Part shown: in pieces, positions 27,575 to 36,707 of the stretch
Layout: every line of letters begins with the position of its first letter
Position numbering within the stretch: the first letter of the stretch is position 1
From: Parabacteroides chinchillae
GTDB taxonomy: Bacteria > Bacteroidota > Bacteroidia > Bacteroidales > Tannerellaceae
DNA length: 64,000 nucleotides
Assembly: GCF_900108035.1 (NCBI RefSeq)
Contig: NZ_FNVS01000012.1
Location: 1-64,000 of the forward strand
Direction of reading: 5' to 3'
Notes under the pieces: model-generated
Told to the model about the DNA's origin: nothing
The model's input: only the letters and a program-made list of their open reading frames with translations
Database searches by the model: none
Made by a program: the position numbers and the translations under genes

Positions 27575-28066
27575 TTAAGAATTTTTGCAATCACAAGATG
27601 AAAAAGCAACCAACATCCAAACAGTTTTTTCCTGTTCTTTCAAATAATCACTCATCAATGCAACAGTAGCCTCGTCTCCTAGTTCAGAAGCAAGAGAAAG
27701 TAATTTGCGTTCTTCTGCAATAAACAGGCTATAAGTTTCAAGGATATTTTTCAAAGCTTCATCACCACAAGATACTCCTGATATTTCTTTCACCCTGGAA
27801 ACTTTCAGATATTCACTGAACTTATTTACAGGAGTTCCGCCAAGCATTAAAATACGTTCTGCCAATTCATCCGCCTTTTCGGCTGCATCGTTATACATAT
27901 CTTCGAATTTGCTGTGAAGAACAAAAAATCCATGTCCTTTAATATTCCAGTGGAAACCACGAATATTTGTGTAAAACACCTGATAATCTGCCAATAACTG
28001 TTGTAAAGCTGATACTACTTTATTTGCTGCTGATTCTTCTAAATGGATAAAATCTAATGTTTTCAT
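27575..28066 (-). CDS. dps: Dps-family ferritin-like DNA-protection protein
   Basis: 163 aa from ATG 28066; the ATG at 28114 falls in the promoter -7 box. Ferroxidase-site residues of Dps are visible in NIRGFHWNIKGHGFFVLH and KFEDMYNDAAEKADELAERI (about 36-75). The fold is a four-helix bundle forming dodecamers that oxidise and store iron with peroxide. The gene is divergent from oxyR. In Bacteroides fragilis dps is an OxyR-controlled peroxide-response gene; that control here is inferred from layout. Confidence 0.93.
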   Translation of the reverse strand: MKTLDFIHLEESAANKVVSALQQLLADYQVFYTNIRGFHWNIKGHGFFVLHSKFEDMYNDAAEKADELAERILMLGGTPVNKFSEYLKVSRVKEISGVSCGDEALKNILETYSLFIAEERKLLSLASELGDEATVALMSDYLKEQEKTVWMLVAFSSCDCKNS

Positions 28067-28111
28067 ACTTATTACTTTTAAATTGTTATACGTTTCGTTT
28101 TTCTTGTATTG

Positions 28112-28143
28112 CAAAGATACGGCACGGATAAGCCATTGTCAAA
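28112..28143 (-). promoter_or_regulatory. dps promoter
   Basis: On the minus strand: TTTG (28143-28140), a 20-bp spacer, then TATCTTTG (28119-28112). Both boxes fit the Bacteroidales consensus, about 40 bp before the start codon. Confidence 0.75.
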
Positions 28144-28233
28144 CAGATAATTTTTATATGTTCATAGACACACTTTATAAACAACAGGAAAGTTCTTTTT
28201 ACCAAAGCAATATAAATTATTACAGATTATTAT

Positions 28234-28241
28234 TACCTTTG
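28234..28241 (+). promoter_or_regulatory. -7 box of oxyR
   Basis: TACCTTTG, 40 bp upstream of the oxyR ATG. The dps and oxyR boxes share a region of about 90 bp that probably holds the OxyR operator. Confidence 0.5.
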
Positions 28242-28281
28242 TACAATTAGGTTTTAATATTCAATATACGACAAGCACTCT

Positions 28282-29208
28282 ATGAACATACAACAACTTG
28301 AATACATCCTAGCTGTCGATTCATTCCGCCATTTTGCCAAAGCAGCTGAACATTGCCGGGTAACCCAGCCCACATTAAGTATGATGATTCAGAAACTGGA
28401 AGATGAACTGGGCATTAAACTGTTTGATCGCAATCTACAGCCCGTACGCCCTACTCCGGCAGGACGCAAGGTTATTGAGCAGGCACGAAACGTTTTATAT
28501 CAGGCTTCACTGATAAAAGACATTGTAAATGAAGAAGAACAGACTTTGAAGGGAACATTTCGTTTAGCCGTATTACCAACAATTGCGCCTTACCTTTTGC
28601 CTCGTTTTTTTCAGCAAATATCAGAGAAACATCCGGATATGGATATACGTATCATGGAAATGAAGACTGCTCCTACCATGTCTGCATTACTAAACGGAGA
28701 AATAGATGCGGCCATTATCGCCAATCAACCAATAGAATCGCAGCTACAAGGAGATACATTATATTACGAAGAATTTTTTGGTTATGTTGCCAAAAGTGAT
28801 CCTGTATTTAAAAAAGAATTAATACGTACGGCAGACATCAGCGACGAACATCTCTGGCTTCTGGATGAAGGACATTGCTTCCGTGACCAATTGATGCGCT
28901 TCTGTCAGATGGAAAAGGTAAAACTGCGCCAAGCTTCTTACCGGTTAGGAAGTTTGGAAACATTTATGCGGATGGTTGAAAGTGGTAACGGTATTACTTT
29001 TATTCCGCAATTAGCAATTTATCAGTTGAGCAATGAACAAAAAGATTTAGTCCGTCCATTTGCTATTCCCAAGCCTACACGTGAAATTGTATGGGTAACA
29101 CGAAAAGATTTTATCCGTCACACAATTGCCGGGATACTGATCGAAAGTATCAAAAAATCGGTACCTAAAGAGATGCTTACGCTGCAAGCTTTTCAGAAAT
29201 TGGTATAA
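28282..29208 (+). CDS. oxyR: Hydrogen-peroxide-sensing LysR regulator OxyR
   Basis: 308 aa LysR-type protein with an N-terminal winged helix (NIQQLEYILAVDSFRHFAKA, TQPTLSMMIQKLE) and an effector domain. The redox pair is present as GHCFRDQLMRFC, with Cys199 and Cys208, the same numbering as in E. coli OxyR. Peroxide would form the 199-208 disulfide and activate transcription. Divergent from dps. Confidence 0.96.
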   Translation: MNIQQLEYILAVDSFRHFAKAAEHCRVTQPTLSMMIQKLEDELGIKLFDRNLQPVRPTPAGRKVIEQARNVLYQASLIKDIVNEEEQTLKGTFRLAVLPTIAPYLLPRFFQQISEKHPDMDIRIMEMKTAPTMSALLNGEIDAAIIANQPIESQLQGDTLYYEEFFGYVAKSDPVFKKELIRTADISDEHLWLLDEGHCFRDQLMRFCQMEKVKLRQASYRLGSLETFMRMVESGNGITFIPQLAIYQLSNEQKDLVRPFAIPKPTREIVWVTRKDFIRHTIAGILIESIKKSVPKEMLTLQAFQKLV

Positions 29209-29243
29209 AAATGATCTTTAAATGAAAAAAACTATACTTTTTG

Positions 29244-29273
29244 TTTGTAGTTACCAAAAAATCGTTACTTTTG
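29244..29273 (+). promoter_or_regulatory. Promoter of the Phe/Tyr biosynthesis operon
   Basis: TTTG (29244-29247), an 18-bp spacer, TACTTTTG (29266-29273). Transcription should start near 29280, leaving about 200 nt of leader before pheA. Confidence 0.75.
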
Positions 29274-29299
29274 CTGCATAATTAAAACGAACAGATTTA

Positions 29300-29374
29300 A
29301 TGAATCGATTTAGCTTTACATACTTCTTTTATTACTTTTACTTTAGCAGAGTGAAGGCAGGAGTTTGTATGTAG
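29300..29374 (+). CDS. Phe/Tyr-rich leader peptide
   Basis: 24-aa frame: start MNRFSFTYFFYYFYFSR, end VKAGVCM, stop TAG at 29372. Residues 4-15 hold six Phe and four Tyr out of twelve. It lies between the promoter and a terminator/antiterminator pair ahead of pheA. This is the layout of ribosome-mediated attenuation: when charged tRNA-Phe or tRNA-Tyr is scarce the ribosome stalls in this run. It is too short for usual gene callers. Confidence 0.85.
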   Translation: MNRFSFTYFFYYFYFSRVKAGVCM

Positions 29375-29446
29375 AGTGTTGATGAATATAATTGAATGTA
29401 TCAATAAACAATATAAAGTCCTGCCGAATACGGTGGGACTTTTTTT
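29356..29446 (+). promoter_or_regulatory. Transcription attenuator (antiterminator/terminator)
   Basis: Terminator: 11-bp stem 29416-29426 / 29431-29441 (AAGTCCTGCCG with CGGTGGGACTT, two G-U pairs), AATA loop and a T run to 29446. The competing segment GGCAGGAGT (29356-29364), inside the leader peptide's last codons, pairs with AGTCCTGCC, the 5' arm of the terminator (8 of 9). A ribosome that finishes the peptide covers the competing segment and allows termination. One stalled at the Phe/Tyr run leaves it free to form the antiterminator. Confidence 0.82.
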
Positions 29447-29479
29447 GTATATATAATAGTTTGAGCAAAAAGAAATAAG

Positions 29480-30325
29480 ATGAAAAAGAAAGTAGCAATC
29501 CAGGGAATAGCCGGTTCATATCATGATATAGCCGCCCGCAGTTATTTCGAAGATGAAGATATTGAGATCGTTCCGTGTAATACATTTCGGGATGTGATCT
29601 CGATGATTAAGAAAGATCCGTCTATTCTTGGTATTATGGCTATCGAAAACACAATAGCAGGAAGCCTTTTGCAAAACCATGAGTTGATTCGTGAAAGCGG
29701 ATTAAACATCATAGGAGAATACAAATTGCGCATCTCTCATTCGCTGGTTGCCCTGCCGGGAACTTCTATCCATGAGATTAAAGAGGTAAACTCCCACCCT
29801 ATCGCCCTGATGCAATGTACCGACTTTCTTGACACATTACCGCATGCAAAGGTAGTGGAGAAAGAAGATACTGCCATGAGTGCCCGTTGGATTTCGGAGA
29901 ATCAGCTAAAAGGACACGCAGCTATTTGTGGGAAACTGGCAGCACAAATATACAATATGGAAGTACTTGCTGAAGGAATTGAAACAAACAAACGGAACTT
30001 CACCCGCTTCCTTGCCATAGCAGATCGATGGACGGCGGACGAATTACTCCGGGAAACCGACAGGAACAAATCTTCTCTCGTTTTTGCACTTCCTCACACC
30101 GCCGGCAGCCTTTCCAAAGTTCTTTCCGTTCTCTCTTTCTACGATATGAATCTTACAAAAATACAATCCTTGCCAATTATCGGACGCGAATGGGAATATC
30201 TGTTTTATATCAATCTCACATTTACAGATTTCACCCGCTACAAACAAGCATTGGATGCTATCAGACCGTTGACAAAAGACTTAAAAATATTAGGCGAATA
30301 TGCAGAAGGAAAACAAAGTGTGTAA
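29480..30325 (+). CDS. pheA: Prephenate dehydratase
   Basis: 281 aa, without a chorismate mutase domain. The start KKVAIQGIAGSYHDIAARSY and the catalytic-domain motifs (IMAIENTIAGSLLQNHELI, CGKLAAQIY, ETNKRNFTRFLAI) are clear. The C-terminal ACT domain (SSLVFALPHTAGSLSKVLSV) is the usual Phe-feedback site. It converts prephenate to phenylpyruvate and overlaps the following aminotransferase by 26 bp. Confidence 0.95.
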   Translation: MKKKVAIQGIAGSYHDIAARSYFEDEDIEIVPCNTFRDVISMIKKDPSILGIMAIENTIAGSLLQNHELIRESGLNIIGEYKLRISHSLVALPGTSIHEIKEVNSHPIALMQCTDFLDTLPHAKVVEKEDTAMSARWISENQLKGHAAICGKLAAQIYNMEVLAEGIETNKRNFTRFLAIADRWTADELLRETDRNKSSLVFALPHTAGSLSKVLSVLSFYDMNLTKIQSLPIIGREWEYLFYINLTFTDFTRYKQALDAIRPLTKDLKILGEYAEGKQSV

Positions 30326-31478
30326 CATCACACCAGCAGCACGTGTCAACGCCGTGCAGGAATACTACTTTTCAAAAAAACTGAAAGAGGTAGCCGAAAT
30401 GAATGCCGCAGGCAAGAATGTAATCAATCTCGGTGTAGGCAGCCCGGATCTTCCTCCGTCAGAAAAAACGATCGAAGCGCTGTGCGAACACGCTCACAAT
30501 GCAAACGAACATGGTTATCAACCTTATGTTGGTATTCCCGAGCTTCGCAAAGGCTTCGCCGGCTGGTACAAAAAATGGTATAATGTAGACCTTGATCCTA
30601 AAACAGAAATCCAACCGTTAATAGGTTCAAAGGAAGGTATTCTGCACATCTCGCTTGCCTTCCTGAATCCGGGTGATGGCGTATTGATTCCCAACCCTGG
30701 TTATCCGACCTACAGTTCTGTAAGCAAACTGGTAGAAGCTACCCTTATTCCTTATGAACTGAAAGAAGAACTAGGCTGGCAACCGGATTTCGAAGAACTG
30801 GAAAAGATGGATTTGTCTAACGTAAAACTGATGTGGACCAACTATCCGAATATGCCAACCGGTGCCAATGCAACAACAGAACTTTATGAAAAACTGGTTG
30901 CATTCGGACAGAAACACGGCATTATCATTTGCAACGACAATCCATACAGCTTTATACTGAACGATCACCCGATCAGCATTTTGAGTATACCTGGAGCTAA
31001 AGACATATGTATCGAACTTAACTCAATGAGTAAAGCGCACAACATGCCGGGCTGGCGTATGGCAATGCTTGCATCTAACGCACAGTTTGTTAAATGGATT
31101 CTGAAAGTAAAAAGCAACATCGACTCCGGACAGTTCAAACCAATGCAATATGCAGCCGTTGAAGCATTGAAAGCCCCGAAAGAATGGTATGACAACATGA
31201 ACCGTACATACGGCAGCCGTCGGGACTTGGCAGGCCAGATCATGCACACATTAGGTTGTACATTCGATGAAAAACAAGTTGGAATGTTCCTTTGGGGACG
31301 CATACCCGACGACGCAGAAAGCAGCGAAGCCATAGCCAACAAAGTATTATACGGGGCAAATGTTTTTCTTACTCCCGGTTTTATTTTCGGTAGCCGCGGC
31401 GAACGTTATATCCGGATTTCGCTTTGTTGTAAAAACGAGACATTGGAAGAAGCTCTGAATAGAATCAAGAATTTATAA
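30300..31478 (+). CDS. PLP-dependent aminotransferase (aromatic pathway)
   Basis: 392 aa fold-type I aminotransferase: NLGVGSPDLPPS, GSKEGILHISLAFLNPGDGV, NYPNMPTGA, CNDNPYSFILND, the PLP Lys in LNSMSKAHNMPGWRMAML (about 242) and the Arg in RYIRISLCC. Placed between pheA and the DAHP synthase gene, it most likely transaminates phenylpyruvate and 4-hydroxyphenylpyruvate. Start ATG 30300 lies inside pheA; coupling is likely. Confidence 0.88.
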   Translation: MQKENKVCNITPAARVNAVQEYYFSKKLKEVAEMNAAGKNVINLGVGSPDLPPSEKTIEALCEHAHNANEHGYQPYVGIPELRKGFAGWYKKWYNVDLDPKTEIQPLIGSKEGILHISLAFLNPGDGVLIPNPGYPTYSSVSKLVEATLIPYELKEELGWQPDFEELEKMDLSNVKLMWTNYPNMPTGANATTELYEKLVAFGQKHGIIICNDNPYSFILNDHPISILSIPGAKDICIELNSMSKAHNMPGWRMAMLASNAQFVKWILKVKSNIDSGQFKPMQYAAVEALKAPKEWYDNMNRTYGSRRDLAGQIMHTLGCTFDEKQVGMFLWGRIPDDAESSEAIANKVLYGANVFLTPGFIFGSRGERYIRISLCCKNETLEEALNRIKNL

Positions 31479-31512
31479 TTGGAATTTGATAATTAATAAA
31501 ACACATCATAAC

Positions 31513-32586
31513 ATGGAAATGAAAATTGAACCTATCTCATTACCCGGATTAGATACTAAACGTCCGATTGTAATAGCCGGCCCTTGCAGTGCAGAAACAG
31601 AAGAGCAGGTATTAGAAACAGCAAAAGAACTCGCCTCAAGAGGCGTTAAAATATTCCGTGCCGGAATATGGAAACCGCGTACCAAACCAGGTGGTTTCGA
31701 AGGTGTAGGAGCACTAGGTTTACAATGGTTAAAGCGCGTCAAACAAGAAACAGGTATGTATGTTTCTACCGAAGTAGCTACTAAAGATCACGTATTTGAA
31801 GCTCTGAAAGCCGGAATCGATATTCTTTGGATTGGCGCACGTACAGCTGTAAATCCGTTTGCCGTACAGGAAATTGCAGATGCATTAAAAGGAGTAGATA
31901 TTCCCATTCTGATCAAAAACCCGGTTAATCCCGACTTAGAATTATGGATCGGCGCATTCGAACGTCTATACGGCGCAGGTATCCACCGCTTAGGTGCAAT
32001 TCATCGCGGATTCAGCTCATACGACAAAAAGATATACCGTAATCTTCCTTTATGGCATATTCCTATTGAATTGCGTCGCCGCATGCCGGATTTGCCTATT
32101 TTCTGCGATCCTAGTCATATCGGAGGAAAAAGAGAATTGGTTGCTCCTTTATGTCAACAGGCAATGGACCTTAGTTTTGACGGTCTGATTGTTGAATCAC
32201 ATTGTAACCCGGATTGTGCATGGAGCGATGCATCACAACAAGTTACGCCTGACGTTTTAGATTATGTATTAAACCTGTTAGTAATCCGTGACGTCAATCA
32301 AACAACGGAAAATCTGGCTGCTTTACGTCGTCAGATAGACGGTATAGACGAACAATTGCTGGAACTATTGGCGAAACGTATGCGTGTGTCGCGCGAAATA
32401 GGTATTTATAAGAAGGAGCACAATATGCCGATCTTACAGTCGCCTCGTTACAGTGAGATTCTGGAAAAACGCTCCAATATGGGCGAACAGATGGATTTAA
32501 GTCCGGACTTTGTAAAAGAAATATTAAAAGAAATACACGAAGAATCTGTACGCCAACAGATGATTATAATGAACGAACAGAAATGA
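31513..32586 (+). CDS. DAHP synthase-chorismate mutase bifunctional enzyme
   Basis: 357 aa from ATG 31513 (MEMKIEPISLPGLD); an upstream in-frame ATG at 31486 would add nine residues. The N-terminal domain is a KDO8P-like DAHP synthase (IVIAGPCSAETEEQ, IFRAGIWKPRTKPGGFEG, CDPSHIGGKRE, ESHCNPD). The C-terminal approximately 90 residues are AroQ-type chorismate mutase (LAALRRQIDGIDEQLLELLA, MRVSREIGIYKKEH). It catalyses the first shikimate step and chorismate to prephenate. Mutase fusion commonly provides feedback control. Confidence 0.95.
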   Translation: MEMKIEPISLPGLDTKRPIVIAGPCSAETEEQVLETAKELASRGVKIFRAGIWKPRTKPGGFEGVGALGLQWLKRVKQETGMYVSTEVATKDHVFEALKAGIDILWIGARTAVNPFAVQEIADALKGVDIPILIKNPVNPDLELWIGAFERLYGAGIHRLGAIHRGFSSYDKKIYRNLPLWHIPIELRRRMPDLPIFCDPSHIGGKRELVAPLCQQAMDLSFDGLIVESHCNPDCAWSDASQQVTPDVLDYVLNLLVIRDVNQTTENLAALRRQIDGIDEQLLELLAKRMRVSREIGIYKKEHNMPILQSPRYSEILEKRSNMGEQMDLSPDFVKEILKEIHEESVRQQMIIMNEQK

Positions 32587-33356
32587 AAATCCTGATATTA
32601 GGTGCCGGAAAGATGGGATCTTTCTTCACCGACCTGCTAAGTTTCGAACATGAAGTAGCCGTACTGGAAAACAATCCTAAACGGATGCGTTTTATTTACA
32701 ACGCCCTGCGTCTGCAAAAACCGGAAGAGGTTGCCGAATTTAATCCTGAACTAGTAATAAACTGTGTTACATTAAGCTATACGATTGAAGCTTTTAAATC
32801 GGTTATGCCTTATTTGCAGCCATATTGTATCATTTCCGATATTGCATCTGTAAAGACGCATCTGAAAGAGTTTTATGAAACATGCGGTTTTCCTTATGTT
32901 TCTACCCACCCGATGTTTGGTCCTACTTTTGCTAATTTGGGAAGCCTTGAAAAAGAAAACACCATTGTAATTTCCGAAGGCGATCATTTGGGTAAAATAT
33001 TCTTCAAAGATATTTATTCCAGCCTTCGTTTGAATATTAGAGAGTACACATTCGAAGAGCACGACAAAGTAGTGGCTTATTCATTAGGCATTCCTTTTGC
33101 ATCGACAATGGTTTTTGCTGCCATTATGAAGCACCAGGACGCACCGGGTACAACATTCAAACGTCATATGAAAATCGCCCGTGGACTTTTATCAGAAGAT
33201 GATTATCTTTTGACGGAAATTCTTTTCAACCCGAGAACTCCTCATCAAATCGAACGTATCCAGGAAGAACTTAAAACCCTTCAGGAAATCATAAAAGATA
33301 AAGATTCTATAAAGATGAAGGAATATCTGACAAAGATCAGAAAAAATATAGAGTAA
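32583..33356 (+). CDS. tyrA: Prephenate dehydrogenase
   Basis: 257 aa. NAD-binding start ILGAGKMGSFF, with SDIASVKTHLKEF and STHPMFGPTFANL typical of TyrA. It makes 4-hydroxyphenylpyruvate from prephenate. Its ATG overlaps the previous stop by 4 bp (ATGA). Last gene of the attenuated operon, so Tyr synthesis sits under the same Phe/Tyr leader. Confidence 0.94.
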   Translation: MKILILGAGKMGSFFTDLLSFEHEVAVLENNPKRMRFIYNALRLQKPEEVAEFNPELVINCVTLSYTIEAFKSVMPYLQPYCIISDIASVKTHLKEFYETCGFPYVSTHPMFGPTFANLGSLEKENTIVISEGDHLGKIFFKDIYSSLRLNIREYTFEEHDKVVAYSLGIPFASTMVFAAIMKHQDAPGTTFKRHMKIARGLLSEDDYLLTEILFNPRTPHQIERIQEELKTLQEIIKDKDSIKMKEYLTKIRKNIE

Positions 33357-33430
33357 CGACTTTTAAAATAATCGTCCTGTATTAAGTCCTTTCAAGAGAA
33401 ATTGAAATTTCATAATTATAATATTATCGG

Positions 33431-33472
33431 ATCATAGTTATGACTTAAAAAAGTCATAACTATGATTTTTTT
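33431..33472 (+). terminator. Terminator of the Phe/Tyr operon
   Basis: Perfect 16-bp stem (33431-33446 / 33451-33466) with an AAAA loop and a T run. The rest of 33357-33786 holds no gene, only AT-rich sequence and a -7-like TACCTTTG at 33750-33757 before holB. Confidence 0.9.
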
Positions 33473-33786
33473 ATGAGTAGTTATCCAACCTAACTGATAA
33501 ACAAAGACAAGTTATTGTTAAATCATACTTGAAAAACGTATTCAATAAATTCAAAACAGATCATTATTTTTATCCGAATAAAATATTTTGAAAAATATTT
33601 CATCTTCCAATAGGGGTATTTTGTTATGAGCATGTCTTACTATCGTAATTTTATTCTTATTGACATGAAATATATCGTATTTTTTGTAACCGACTCTGTA
33701 TTGTACATCTTATTTGGTTTGTTCTGTCTGTGCAAATGGATATTATTCTTACCTTTGCTATGCTTTCGAAACAACAATAAAGATTT

Positions 33787-34911
33787 ATGTACTTCAAAGA
33801 TATTATCGGCCAAGAAGAAATAAAACAACGATTAATACAGTCGGCACAAACTGGTGTTGTACCCCATGCACAGTTATTAACCGAACAAGGAGGAGCCGGA
33901 GCATTTCCGTTGGCTCTTGCATATGCCCGATATCTGAACTGCACGAACCGTACAGAGACCGATGCTTGTGGAAAATGTCCTTCATGCCTAAAGTTTAATG
34001 ATTTGGTTCACCCAGACCTTCATTTCGTATTCCCTATTGTTGCCAAAAAAGAAAAGAAAAAGGAAGTTTGCGACGATTATCTTACCGAATGGAGAGGATT
34101 CCTGAAAGAATATACCTATTTTAACATGGATAACTGGCTGGATTATATTGAGGCCGGCAACTCACAAGCATTGATTTATTCTAAAGAAAGTGACGAGATT
34201 ATCCATAAGCTTAATCTAAAAATATACGAAGCGGCATACCGCATATTGTTAGTATGGTTACCGGAAAAACTACACCCTACATGTGCCAACAAACTGCTAA
34301 AAATCATTGAAGAACCACCACAGAATACAATAATACTGATGGTTTCCGAAACTCCCGATCAAGTATTAGGTACAATTTTATCCCGTGCACAACGTATCAA
34401 TGTAAAAGCAATTCAAGCTCAAGATATTGCTCAATCAATGATTTCAAAATTCGGATTATCGGCAGACGATGCTAAGCATATAGCTCATTTATCATGCGGT
34501 AGCTTTATCAAAGCCATGGAAGCGATCAGCTTGGGAGAAGAGAATAAATTTTTCCTGGAACAATTCAAAAGCATGATGCGTAATTCATGGGCCCGGAATG
34601 TCAAAGATATGAAGAACATGGCAGACGTAATGGCTGGCATAGGAAGAGAAAGACAGAAAAACTTCCTCGCTTACTGTCAGCATCTAATACGTGAAAACTT
34701 CATGTACCGTTTTCAAACGCCAGAATTAAATTACATGAACCTCGATGAATCCGGTTTCGCTGTAAAATTCGCACCTTTTGTTAATGAAAGGAATGTAATC
34801 GATATAATGAAAGAATTAGACAAAGCAGAAAAGCATATTTCTCAGAATGTAAATGCAAAGATGGTGTTTTTTGATTTAGCATTACGTCTGACTGTATTGA
34901 TTAAAAGATAA
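33787..34911 (+). CDS. holB: DNA polymerase III delta-prime subunit
   Basis: 374 aa clamp-loader ATPase-like protein: DIIGQEEIKQRLIQSAQTG, PHAQLLTEQGGAGAFPLA, a zinc site with CGKCPSC, and KLLKIIEEPPQNTIILMVSE with the SRAQR sensor segment. The P-loop is degenerate (TEQGGAGA), as in delta-prime subunits. It loads the sliding clamp with DnaX and delta. Monocistronic as far as visible. Confidence 0.92.
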   Translation: MYFKDIIGQEEIKQRLIQSAQTGVVPHAQLLTEQGGAGAFPLALAYARYLNCTNRTETDACGKCPSCLKFNDLVHPDLHFVFPIVAKKEKKKEVCDDYLTEWRGFLKEYTYFNMDNWLDYIEAGNSQALIYSKESDEIIHKLNLKIYEAAYRILLVWLPEKLHPTCANKLLKIIEEPPQNTIILMVSETPDQVLGTILSRAQRINVKAIQAQDIAQSMISKFGLSADDAKHIAHLSCGSFIKAMEAISLGEENKFFLEQFKSMMRNSWARNVKDMKNMADVMAGIGRERQKNFLAYCQHLIRENFMYRFQTPELNYMNLDESGFAVKFAPFVNERNVIDIMKELDKAEKHISQNVNAKMVFFDLALRLTVLIKR

Positions 34912-35013
34912 AAAACCTACCTATTCCAACAATACATTCTTTTCTTATAGAATCATCTTCCCTAAAATATTCAGTAGAAGATATTTATTGCCATTCATTA
35001 CCGAATAGAAATA

Positions 35014-35049
35014 AAAAAGCTCCGAAACCTTTCCGATTTCAGAGCTTTC
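35014..35049 (-). terminator. Terminator after tRNA-Asp
   Basis: Stem AAAGCTC-GAAA / TTTC-GAGCTTT with one mismatch and an A run (U tract on the minus strand), directly past the tRNA 3' end. Confidence 0.7.
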
Positions 35050-35053
35050 TTCG

Positions 35054-35127
35054 CGGTGCGTACGGGACTCGAACCCGTGACCCCATGCGTGACAGGCATG
35101 TATTCTAACCAACTGAACTAACGCACC
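35054..35127 (-). tRNA. tRNA-Asp (GUC)
   Basis: Cloverleaf on the minus strand: acceptor GGTGCGT/ACGCACC, anticodon loop CTGTCAC (anticodon GTC), T-loop TTCGAGT and discriminator G. CCA is not encoded. Promoter boxes lie upstream: TATCTTTG (35175-35168) with an ATTG-like -33 about 19 bp further. Confidence 0.95.
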
Positions 35128-35238
35128 AATTATTTCTTCAAAACAAATCATTCCGTTGAATGCGGTGCAAAGATAGAGCGATTATTTGATTTTGCAATAG
35201 TTTCGGCAGAAAAAATTAGATCACACAGATTATTTTTC

Positions 35239-35246
35239 TACTTTTG
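35239..35246 (+). promoter_or_regulatory. -7 box of the aminotransferase gene
   Basis: TACTTTTG, 28 bp before ATG 35275; no clear -33 box. Confidence 0.45.
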
Positions 35247-35274
35247 CTTCCCAGTATAACATATTAATATAATC

Positions 35275-36588
35275 ATGAAAAATACTCCTGTAGATTATCA
35301 AAAGGCCAGACAAGTTATTGATGGCTATGGACTTCCTGATTTCGGGAAAGCAACTATCCGCGAAGTAGTAGCCATTTCTACCCAATTGGAACAAGAGACA
35401 AAAACAGAATTTATTCATATGGAGATGGGGGTTCCCGGACTTAAAGCAGCCCAAGTCGGCGTAGATGCCGAAGTAAATGCTTTACGTAACGGAATAGCAT
35501 CCATCTACCCCAATATCAACGGGATACCGGAAGTTAAAACAGAAGCTTCACGTTTTATCAAAGCCTTTATTAATATAGATGTGTCACCAGAAGGCTGTGT
35601 ACCGGTAACAGGCTCCATGCAGGGAACTTACGCTTCATTCCTTGTAAGCGGACAATGCACGCCCGGAAAAGATACAATCCTATTTATCGATCCCGGATTT
35701 CCTGTACAAAAACAGCAAATTACGGTTATGGGATATAAGTACGAATCTTTTGATGTTTATGAATACCGCGGAGGAAAGCTACGTGATGTGCTGGAGAAAT
35801 ACCTTTCCAAAGGTAATATTGCAGCCATGATATACTCCAACCCAAATAACCCGGCCTGGTTCTGCCTCACCGAAGATGAATTGAAGATTATCGGCGACAT
35901 GGCAAACAAGCACGATGTTATTGTTATTGAAGACCTTGCCTATTTTGCGATGGATTTCCGTAAAGATTTAGGTACGCCATTCAAAGCTCCTTATCAGGCA
36001 AGTGTTGCACGTTATACAAACAATTACATACTACAAATCTCCGGATCAAAAGCTTTCAGTTATGCCGGACAACGCATTGGTGTAACAGCAATATCTGATA
36101 AATTATACCACCGCGCATACCAGGGACTTACACAGCGTTATGGCGGAGGAACATTCGGCACGGTTTATATCCATCGCGTACTTTATGCTCTCTCTTCCGG
36201 CACAAGCCACTCGGCACAATATGCCTTGGCTGCCATGTTCAAAGCTGCTTCAGACGGGACATTCGACTTTATATCCGAAGTGAAAGAATACGGAAGGCGT
36301 GCAGAACGATTGAAAAAGATATTCACCCAATATGGTTTTCAGATCGTATATAATCATGACTTGGATGAGCCTATTGCCGATGGTTTCTACTTTACCATCT
36401 CTTATCCGGGCATGACGGGAGGAGAATTAATGCAGGAACTCATCTACTATGGTGTTAGTGCCATATCTTTGAGTACAACAGGAAGTAACCAGCAAGGCTT
36501 GCGTGCCTGCACCTCTTTCATAAAAGATCATCAATATGAATTGCTAGAAAAACGATTAAAAATATTCAGTGAAAACCATCCGCTATAA
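35275..36588 (+). CDS. Class I/II aminotransferase
   Basis: 437 aa fold-type I PLP enzyme: VPVTGSMQGTYASFLVSG, YSNPNNPAWFCLTEDEL, VIEDLAYFAMDFRKD and the PLP Lys in QISGSKAFSYAGQR (about 262). It is not linked to a biosynthetic operon, so the amino donor and acceptor are unknown. A terminator follows at 36594. Confidence 0.88.
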   Translation: MKNTPVDYQKARQVIDGYGLPDFGKATIREVVAISTQLEQETKTEFIHMEMGVPGLKAAQVGVDAEVNALRNGIASIYPNINGIPEVKTEASRFIKAFINIDVSPEGCVPVTGSMQGTYASFLVSGQCTPGKDTILFIDPGFPVQKQQITVMGYKYESFDVYEYRGGKLRDVLEKYLSKGNIAAMIYSNPNNPAWFCLTEDELKIIGDMANKHDVIVIEDLAYFAMDFRKDLGTPFKAPYQASVARYTNNYILQISGSKAFSYAGQRIGVTAISDKLYHRAYQGLTQRYGGGTFGTVYIHRVLYALSSGTSHSAQYALAAMFKAASDGTFDFISEVKEYGRRAERLKKIFTQYGFQIVYNHDLDEPIADGFYFTISYPGMTGGELMQELIYYGVSAISLSTTGSNQQGLRACTSFIKDHQYELLEKRLKIFSENHPL

Positions 36589-36593
36589 ATGAC

Positions 36594-36641
36594 AAAAGCC
36601 CGGTAAAATTTGCGTTTATTAACCATTCTGCCGGGCTTTTT
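36594..36641 (+). terminator. Terminator of the aminotransferase gene
   Basis: Stem AAAAGCCCGG (36594-36603) / CCGGGCTTTT (36631-36640) plus T residues. Confidence 0.85.
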
Positions 36642-36707
36642 ATTTGTTTTTCATCTTTAAAAGCCTTACATTGTCCGTGTTTTTCAATCAATTTATTCCC
36701 AATAACT

